Positions 9,138 through 16,294 of a stretch of 64,000 bases of DNA are shown here, one piece after another. The stretch is from contig CAJXUD010000007.1 of assembly GCA_913061415.1 (NCBI GenBank), positions 62,001 through 126,000 of the forward strand. Reading direction: 5' to 3'. The stretch comes from an uncultured Oleispira sp. GTDB lineage: Bacteria; Pseudomonadota; Gammaproteobacteria; Pseudomonadales; Oceanobacteraceae. A model generated the notes under the pieces. It made no database searches. It was not told where the DNA came from and saw nothing but the letters and a program-made list of their open reading frames with translations. Position numbers and translations under genes: made by a program. Within the stretch, counting starts at the first letter, position 1. Each line of letters starts with the position of its first letter.

Positions 9138-10685
9138 TTAGTCTTTAGTCTCAGTCCCACTCTCAGCTTCAGCTTTTTGCGAAGCTTCCCACAAGGCTCT
9201 TTTCTCAGCTTTGGTATCAACCAGCTTAGGCTTCTCTTCAAGGTAAACCTTAATGTTGGCCATGCCTTGCTTGTTGAGGTGGTGTGCGTGGATTTTGCTC
9301 ATCGTGCCTTTTTGGCAGTACAGCAAATACGTTTGGTCTTCTTCTAGTTCGCTTTTGCGGGTTTCTAATTCGTAGAACGGCATTTCGATGATCTTGTTAT
9401 GAGTAAGATCCAGTGGCGCTACTTCGATTTCGCTTGGGTGGCGAATATCTAGAATGATGTCGTTTGGTGAGGGTAGGCTTACGTGCGCTACTTCTAATGC
9501 ATCATTTTCTTCCTTAACGAGATTACCAATAAACTGATGAACGGAGTCTTCAACGGCTTTATTTAGTACAGCTAAATCAAACTTGGCTTCTTCGGCTAAA
9601 ACCTTGTCCATTTTGGCTTCGGTTGTGGGTTTGACTGATATCACGCCGCAGTATTCTGGCATGGTCGCTGCGAAAGCCTCGGTACCAATTTGGCGTGAGA
9701 TGCTGATAATCTCTGGTTTATCCATAACAACCAGCGGGCGCAAAACAAGTTTGTCGGTGACTTTGTCGATTACGGCTAGGTTGATTAGGGTTTGGCTGGA
9801 TACTTGGGCAATGGATTCGCCGGTAACGAACGTATCGAGGTTGATCATGTCGGCTACTTGCTCTGCAGCGCGGTACATCATACGCTTTAGAATTACGCCC
9901 ATGTGGCCGTCTTCTACGTTTTCTAGGATTTCTTTTACAACACCATCAAAAGGCACACTGATAAAGCGTGCCTTGTGGGATGCGCCGTATTTGTCCCATA
10001 AGTAATAAGCAACTTGCTTTACGCCAATTTCATGGGCGCTGCCGCCTAGGTTAAAGAAGCAGTAGTGAGTTTTTAGGCCACGCTTCATCATTAAATAACT
10101 AGAAACGGTTGAGTCAAAGCCGCCTGAGATAAGAGAAAGCGTATCGCCTTGAGAGCCCATTGGGTAACCGCCAAGACCGGTAAAGCGATTCTTAACGGCA
10201 AATAAGCTTTGGTCGCGAATTTCTACCTGAACGGTTACGTCTGGGTTTTTAAGTTTTACGCCAATCGCGTCGGTCTCTTTTAATAAGCCACCGCCAATAT
10301 AACGTTCGGCATCGTTACTGTTATATTCGTGAGTACCACGACGCTTAACGCGTACGCAAAAGGTTTTTCCTGCTAATGATGGGCCATTTACTTGCTTGAT
10401 GATTTGGTAAGCGTCATCAAGGGTTTCAAAGTCGTGTTCTTCTATCTCGTAAGAGAAGGCGATCCCTGGTGTATTGCTTAGGATGTTGATCATCGCACGA
10501 CGAATTACGGCGTCATCACTATTGATGCTGATGGATAAATTATCCCACTGGCCTTGTACGTCAGCTTTAAAACCGTTACGACCGACTAGATTTCGCACGT
10601 TCATCTGTAGTTGTTTCACAAAGCGTTTGCGTACAGGGCGGCTCTTCATGATAATTTCTGGGAAATATTTGGCTACAAACTTCAT
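9138..10685 (-). CDS. thiI: tRNA 4-thiouridine synthase with C-terminal rhodanese domain
   Basis: THUMP region, SGGFDSTVSSYLMMKRG PP-loop, rhodanese C-terminal YLLYCQKGTMS. Confidence 0.93.
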   Translation of the reverse strand: MKFVAKYFPEIIMKSRPVRKRFVKQLQMNVRNLVGRNGFKADVQGQWDNLSISINSDDAVIRRAMINILSNTPGIAFSYEIEEHDFETLDDAYQIIKQVNGPSLAGKTFCVRVKRRGTHEYNSNDAERYIGGGLLKETDAIGVKLKNPDVTVQVEIRDQSLFAVKNRFTGLGGYPMGSQGDTLSLISGGFDSTVSSYLMMKRGLKTHYCFFNLGGSAHEIGVKQVAYYLWDKYGASHKARFISVPFDGVVKEILENVEDGHMGVILKRMMYRAAEQVADMINLDTFVTGESIAQVSSQTLINLAVIDKVTDKLVLRPLVVMDKPEIISISRQIGTEAFAATMPEYCGVISVKPTTEAKMDKVLAEEAKFDLAVLNKAVEDSVHQFIGNLVKEENDALEVAHVSLPSPNDIILDIRHPSEIEVAPLDLTHNKIIEMPFYELETRKSELEEDQTYLLYCQKGTMSKIHAHHLNKQGMANIKVYLEEKPKLVDTKAEKRALWEASQKAEAESGTETKD

Positions 10686-10703
10686 AACGGACTCATCTAA
10701 AAA

Positions 10704-10727
10704 GACGTTTTGGCAGTGCTAAACGTC
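10704..10727 (-). terminator. Hairpin gacgttt-N10-aaacgtc followed on the minus strand by TTTTT; terminator of the upstream integrase or thiI leader attenuator
   Basis: 7-bp stem and U-tract on minus strand just upstream of thiI. Confidence 0.5.
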
Positions 10728-10774
10728 GGGTAAAAAATTGGGTGGCAAATTATACGTCATTATTGGTGAATAGT

Positions 10775-11920
10775 TTAGAACTTAAGCTTTTGCCATGCTT
10801 TGTGCCATAGATCGTCTTCTGCATGCTGGTATATGGCGGTTGTTTCTATTTTCTCGTGTCTGGCAGAGCGGGTTAGGTATTTAAGGTCGATACCCGCATC
10901 GTCACCATGCGTTACCGAAGTATGTCGAAACCAGTGGGTTGATGCTTTTTCAAGTATCGATGCTTGGATCGGGTTATCTAGTTTGATTGACTCTGCGGCT
11001 TCTTTTACTACCGTTTTGACTTGTCGATAAACCATGTTGGCACTAATGCCTTTACCACCACTAATGCTACGCAATAATGGTGAGTGGTCATCTTCAGATG
11101 GGAGTGGGGTTAATCCTAAGTGCTCACGATACTGTATTAATGCTGCGAGCATCTCATCACTTGCTGGGATTTTTCCTTGTTTTTCGCCTTTGCCCAAAAC
11201 AAACCACCACCACTGTCCGCGATACAGACGAAAGCTGTTCATGCTGTGGCTGCTAACTTCACTGACTCGCGGCGCCATTAAATACAGCAAGTGAAATAAG
11301 AAGCGATTGCGCTGAAAGTGATTCATTTGCTTGGGGCTATCTGTCGGCTGACTTGAAAGGTGGTTTTTTAGCAGTTGCCAGGTTTTGTGATCAAGATAGC
11401 GCTGCTGGCTGATTGCCTGGTCTGTTTGCGGGCGCAGCTTTCGATTGCGGCGGCGAATAAGAGACAGTGGGTTGCCTGCTAAATAGCCCGCATCTACTAA
11501 ATAACTGAATAGGGCATTAACAATAATAAGCGCCTGACGTTGGCTATTCTCGCTTAACGGCCCCTTGAATGGACGCCACTCAGTACTGGTTCGCTCGGCG
11601 CGTGGCCCGCACCAGATTTCACTGGGCTGTGGGTCGGTGAGGAACTCTTGGTAAAGCTGAAAGTCTTCACGGCTTAAGTCTGATAGGGCTTTTCTGCGCT
11701 GATTGATGGACCAGAGTAAAAGGCGCTCGGCTTCTTTGCGGTAATTGCGTAGGGTTTGCGGTGAGTCGTAGAATTCGTTTAGCCAGCATTGGATGGCTTG
11801 CCAGTCGGTATTGGCGTTGATTTGGCAGTACTTAATATCATAGCGATTACGGCCTTGGCTGCCTGTTAGGTGTGGTGGCAGGGTGAGGGATTCTATCGGG
11901 ATTATTGGGTGTTTTTTCAT
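10775..11920 (-). CDS. Site-specific tyrosine recombinase (integrase 1)
   Basis: Catalytic set: APRVSEV (R), GKGEKQGKIP (K), HWFRH (HxxR), ARHEKIETTAIYQH (H...Y). Confidence 0.9.
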   Translation of the reverse strand: MKKHPIIPIESLTLPPHLTGSQGRNRYDIKYCQINANTDWQAIQCWLNEFYDSPQTLRNYRKEAERLLLWSINQRRKALSDLSREDFQLYQEFLTDPQPSEIWCGPRAERTSTEWRPFKGPLSENSQRQALIIVNALFSYLVDAGYLAGNPLSLIRRRNRKLRPQTDQAISQQRYLDHKTWQLLKNHLSSQPTDSPKQMNHFQRNRFLFHLLYLMAPRVSEVSSHSMNSFRLYRGQWWWFVLGKGEKQGKIPASDEMLAALIQYREHLGLTPLPSEDDHSPLLRSISGGKGISANMVYRQVKTVVKEAAESIKLDNPIQASILEKASTHWFRHTSVTHGDDAGIDLKYLTRSARHEKIETTAIYQHAEDDLWHKAWQKLKF

Positions 11921-12003
11921 TTGCTGGCTTTGTACATCTGTTGTGAATGGCTTTTATCTTGTGCGTGTTTTTCAAATACAGGACTCTACCATTCCAAGGA
12001 AAT

Positions 12004-12035
12004 AAATTCATGATAATAGGGTTAATCATGAATTT
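12004..12035. promoter_or_regulatory. Perfect inverted repeat aaattcatgat-N10-atcatgaattt between divergent integrase 1 and KfrA-like gene; candidate operator or recombination core
   Basis: 11-bp perfect arms read directly; spacer aatagggtta. Confidence 0.6.
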
Positions 12036-12199
12036 TTTCTTAAAGGTTGGTATTTTGTAATGTTTATCTAACACATTAAACCTTACAAACTGAAACTCAT
12101 TCATTTAAACTAACGCCAAAGGTGGCTCCTCAATACAAAATGGTTCACCAGTCGCTTAAGTAGATCTCAAATAAAACTCTAACCCAAGGCCTTAACTTA

Positions 12200-13246
12200 A
12201 TGAGTATTAAAAAAGCCACCCCAAAAGCTGTATTCGATGCCTGCGAGCAACTAGAGCTGTTAGACAAGACATGGAATCGCGATGACGTTCGTATGATTAT
12301 TGGTGGCGGAAGTTTCGTGGTTATTGATCCGCTAATACAGGCTTGGCGTAAGCTTCAGCCTGTTCGCGAGGTGGCACCAACCGTTCCGACCGAACTGTTA
12401 ATTCAAGTAGCCTCCATGCTTGAAAAGCAGATGGCGGATTTTATTGGGACAGTTGAGCAACAGGATAAAGAGCGTGAAGAGATTCTTTTATCACTCAATA
12501 AAAGTGCTTCAGAAAACTTTGAACTTAGGGAGTCACAATTAGAAGCTGAGCTTGAGCTAGCTCGACACGCTAATCATGAGTTAGAAGCGGAGTTTTCGCG
12601 CAAGGAGTCCGAGTTAGTCAACTGCAGGCAGGAAATTCAAGCGCTGCAGTTAAAGCTACAAGTATCAAACGAGGCGGCGGTTTCTTTGAATGCTCGACTG
12701 CAGGAGCAAAAAGAATTTTATGAGCATACTATCGAAGAGCAGAAGCAAGCTCATGCAGGTGACAAGGAAAGAACTGCGGAGCAACATTTGCTTACCATTA
12801 ACGAGATTAAGCTTGATGCGCAGCAGCAGCTAGCCCAGCAAAAAAACGCACTTACAGAATCTGCGGAGATTGCCGAAAATCGCTTAATGAGACTTCTGGA
12901 CCAGTCTCGCAGCGAGCAAAAACAATTAGTTGGCGAGCTTACTAAAAAGACAGAATCCCTGAGCCATGACTTGCAAGGAGAGAGGCAGATTTGTCATGGG
13001 CAAAAGCTTGAGATTGCATCACTGACTTCGGCGCTAAATGATACTAAGGAAAACCTGCAGGCTCATAAAGAGGAGCAGGCTGAGGCCTTTACCTTGCGAC
13101 TTGCTGCACTTCAAGCTGAGAATGACGACCTAAAAGAACAGGTTGCTGGATTTAAAGATAAGGACGGAGTGCGGGAGTTGTCGGATATTCAGCAATTACG
13201 CGAGTCTATTAAACAGCTTCAGGATCGGGTTTTGGGTGGCTCTTGA
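12200..13246 (+). CDS. KfrA-like DNA-binding protein with long coiled coil
   Basis: N-terminal TPKAVFDACEQLELLDKTWNRDDVRMIIGGGSFVVIDPLIQAWRK resembles the KfrA N-terminal DNA-binding domain; remainder heptad-rich (Q/E/L-rich). Confidence 0.8.
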   Translation: MSIKKATPKAVFDACEQLELLDKTWNRDDVRMIIGGGSFVVIDPLIQAWRKLQPVREVAPTVPTELLIQVASMLEKQMADFIGTVEQQDKEREEILLSLNKSASENFELRESQLEAELELARHANHELEAEFSRKESELVNCRQEIQALQLKLQVSNEAAVSLNARLQEQKEFYEHTIEEQKQAHAGDKERTAEQHLLTINEIKLDAQQQLAQQKNALTESAEIAENRLMRLLDQSRSEQKQLVGELTKKTESLSHDLQGERQICHGQKLEIASLTSALNDTKENLQAHKEEQAEAFTLRLAALQAENDDLKEQVAGFKDKDGVRELSDIQQLRESIKQLQDRVLGGS

Positions 13247-13273
13247 TAGTTAATCACAGGAAACCAGAAGGCA

Positions 13274-14548
13274 TCATTCAGGCTTGATCTTCTTGTGCTT
13301 GGCACTGGCGTGGCGTTCGCGCATTTCGGTATCAATATAGCGATCAGTTGTTGCCATACTTGCATGTCCGGCGTCGTCACGAACATGTTCTTTTGGTCGG
13401 TGCTTCACATCTTCAGATATTCCTGTGTGCCTGAGCCAGTGAACGGTAGCGGCTTTAAGCTCAAGAGCCTCTTCTTTTAATCCTTGTTCGCGCATCCTTT
13501 GATATGCTTGATCAAAGCAATCCTGCACAATGAATCGAATTTGACGCGTACTGGTTACCGGCCCTGTGCCTTTTATTTTGGATATCATTGGCGTAGATTC
13601 ACTCACATGAGGCAGCGGTGATAGCCCAAGGTGGGTTCGGTAGCGCTTTAGTGCCGCTAGCATGTCATCGGACACAGTAATCATTCTGACTTTGTTACCC
13701 TTACCTGTAACCTGCAACCACCAGTTGTTATCAATATCAGCTCGAAAATCACCCATGGTTGGGGTTGAGCGGCCATCGGCGACCAGCTCAGAAATTCGCA
13801 AGTACATTGCAAATAGGCAATTCATAATAAACAAGCTGCGCTCATGCTGCTTAGGGTTTTCTGCTGCGTTCATCTCCACAGTTTCTAGAACAAAGTCCCA
13901 CTGTAAGTTTGAAATGCGGCGAATAGGTTCTTTATAAGCATGGGTCTGAAGGTATTTGCTTTTTTGTCGAATTAAAGCAACAGGGTTTAGTTCGCCATAA
14001 TCTTCTTGCAGTAAATAGTTAAAGAAGGTCGATAGTATGGAAAAGACGGCCTGCAGGCTCTTTTGAGAAAGCTTGAAGTGCTTAGTGTCAGGGCGCTGGC
14101 CAAGCTGGGTCTCTACTTTTGTTATTTGGCTAACAAAAGGGCGCCAGTCTGGGTTGATGATGCGCTGGCCTTGACTGTTTTTAAAGCGAGCAACTTGTTT
14201 TGTGCCTATCCAGCTAAGAGGAGGGTGCTGGCAGAATTCTAAATACTCTTCAATATCTAGGCGTCTGAGCTCAGGTAATGTTTTTTCTTGAACAAACCAA
14301 GACCATTGCACCAATCGCTCGACTTCTCGGCGGTAGCTATTGAAGGTTGCCTGACTGCCGTTATAGCTCTGTAAAAATGTCAGGCAGTGATAAAGATCCT
14401 CCTTGCCACACTTAGGTGTCTGCTTTATCTGCCTAGCAAATATTGCATCAACTTCCTTTAATGGGCCTGCTAGATATTGAAGGTTATCAAACATAGGGCT
14501 TGGAGACTGTGACAAAAGGGCAGATAAGGTATTGGAGATTGAGGTCAT
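13274..14548 (-). CDS. Site-specific tyrosine recombinase (integrase 2)
   Basis: MYLRISEL (R), GKGNKVRMITV (K), HWLRHTGI (HxxR), AGHASMATTDRYID (H...Y). Confidence 0.92.
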   Translation of the reverse strand: MTSISNTLSALLSQSPSPMFDNLQYLAGPLKEVDAIFARQIKQTPKCGKEDLYHCLTFLQSYNGSQATFNSYRREVERLVQWSWFVQEKTLPELRRLDIEEYLEFCQHPPLSWIGTKQVARFKNSQGQRIINPDWRPFVSQITKVETQLGQRPDTKHFKLSQKSLQAVFSILSTFFNYLLQEDYGELNPVALIRQKSKYLQTHAYKEPIRRISNLQWDFVLETVEMNAAENPKQHERSLFIMNCLFAMYLRISELVADGRSTPTMGDFRADIDNNWWLQVTGKGNKVRMITVSDDMLAALKRYRTHLGLSPLPHVSESTPMISKIKGTGPVTSTRQIRFIVQDCFDQAYQRMREQGLKEEALELKAATVHWLRHTGISEDVKHRPKEHVRDDAGHASMATTDRYIDTEMRERHASAKHKKIKPE

Positions 14549-14924
14549 AACGATCGGCTTGTTTTAGGCTTGTTTGATGAGATGCATAACCAATAATCCC
14601 ATAATTATCGGAAATAACAAGTCGGATCAAATACTATTTACCGCTCATCGCGCAAGTGTTTAATAGAGCGTTCAAATTACGAAACGGCCAGCAAAGGGGT
14701 GTAATACTTCACACGATGAAGATTAGCAAGAAACATATACCTTGCTATATTGGGGTGAAATCTATATTGTAGTGTTCTGGCTTGAGAAAGAGTCCTTATT
14801 TTTGTTTGTCGTACCACGTTGTTATTAGTAATAATCCTTCGCGTTATCCTCAGTAAAATATTAATTTTTCCCAGCTTAATCGCCTATTTTGGCACTTTTA
14901 TTTTTTATATTAGGATATCTAATT

Positions 14925-15134
14925 ATGTCTACTACAACTACTGGTACAGTAAAATGGTTTAACGAAGCTAAAGGTTTCGGATTTATCGAACAGAAATCTG
15001 GTCCTGACGTTTTCGCTCATTTCAGCGCAATTCAAAGCAGCGGCTTCAAAACTTTGGCTGAAGGCCAAGCAGTAGAATTTACTGTTACTGACGGTCCTAA
15101 AGGTCCTCAAGCTGAAAACATCGTTTGTATCTAA
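14925..15134 (+). CDS. Cold shock protein, CspA family (start set at [12 protein letters not shown])
   Basis: [33 protein letters not shown]1/RNP2 motifs. Confidence 0.93.
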   Translation: MSTTTTGTVKWFNEAKGFGFIEQKSGPDVFAHFSAIQSSGFKTLAEGQAVEFTVTDGPKGPQAENIVCI

Positions 15135-15156
15135 GCTTTAGCTTATACACGTTGTG

Positions 15157-15181
15157 ATTAGTGCGATTCTTTCGCACTAAT
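15157..15181 (+). terminator. Stem-loop attagtgcga-ttctt-tcgcactaat downstream of the csp gene
   Basis: 10-bp perfect stem, 5-nt loop; no strong U-tract. Confidence 0.5.
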
Positions 15182-15487
15182 AATCCCACTCGTAATGCGC
15201 GATAAAAGCTTTCAGCTGAAATCGTGAATACTTATGAGTGGGGTGCTTAAGTCAAATTCCCCATCAGATTTATACCTCGTAAGACCCCCTAGCTTTATAA
15301 AATCTCTACTCGTATAAACAATCTACCTCTCTAATCATGTTTATTTCTAGTCTTACTTATTTCTGGCTATGATTCTTAGCAATGATGTTTTTAGGATGCT
15401 GTAATTCGTCGTGTGCAATTCTGAGGGTATTAATAACAAGTATACATGTGGGCCTGGAATACTACTAAAATGGCGATTGTTCTTTTA

Positions 15488-15511
15488 TTCCGATAATAAC
15501 AATTATCGGAA
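15488..15511. repeat. 24-bp palindrome ttccgataat-aaca-attatcggaa
   Basis: Perfect 10-bp arms read directly. Confidence 0.7.
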
Positions 15512-15675
15512 GTATAAGGTATTGTTAAGTGTGAGTATATCTACCTGATTTATCGACTACAGCCTGTGCGGCATGGTCAGCCTACACAACGATTCTTTAC
15601 GGTCAGCATATTCAAGAATTACATATGCTATTTCAACACTACTTTTTTTAGAAGAAATTAAAGGCTTAGAAATAA

Positions 15676-16023
15676 TTAAAGGCTTAGGAATAGCTCAAAT
15701 TCTACCTCTAACTGGTAATAGGCTTTAGTTAGCTCCGCATGAATGCTTGCTGCTTCTTGCCAGTCTTGCAGCTTAAGCGCTTTCAATAACTCAGTGCATA
15801 TACCCTCAAAGTGTACGGTACAAAAATTTGAGGATGTTCCTTTTAATGAATGTACTGCGACGTGACTTTCATCATAATCTTGCCGCTGAATGCCATTCAG
15901 CGCTTGATGCAATTGCCCTGGAGCATCTCGTAAGAATAACGTAACCAGCTTTTCGATTAAGCTACGATCACCGCCTAAGCGTGATATGGTTCTTTCTTCA
16001 TCCCAGCATGGCTGCTTACTCAT
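15676..16023 (-). CDS. Hpt (histidine phosphotransfer) domain protein
   Basis: LVTLFLRDAPGQLHQALNGIQRQDYDESHVAVHSLKGTSSNFC: HSLKGTS phospho-His motif. Confidence 0.88.
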   Translation of the reverse strand: MSKQPCWDEERTISRLGGDRSLIEKLVTLFLRDAPGQLHQALNGIQRQDYDESHVAVHSLKGTSSNFCTVHFEGICTELLKALKLQDWQEAASIHAELTKAYYQLEVEFELFLSL

Positions 16024-16294
16024 GGTTGCCTTAATACTCTTATTGCTATTTATTAAGCATAGCTCTATTTAGTCGTTAGGTTCAGTTCCCTATCCCACGA
16101 ATTATTCTTTGCTTATTATATATTCTATTTATTGCCTGCCTAAGCCGACTCATTGCTCAAAACTTAAAGCGAAGTAATGGTTAATACAAATTATTACCTA
16201 TGATTAAGCAATAACACAGCATACAAGCTGTCTTTGCGGCGTATCATCCTTTAAAATGCGCGGCATAATTTATTAGATTTGGAGTGAGTGGCGC

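Noticed and set aside
9583-10005. 140-aa plus-strand ORF opposite thiI
   Set aside because: Antisense to a strongly recognised gene, no recognisable domain.
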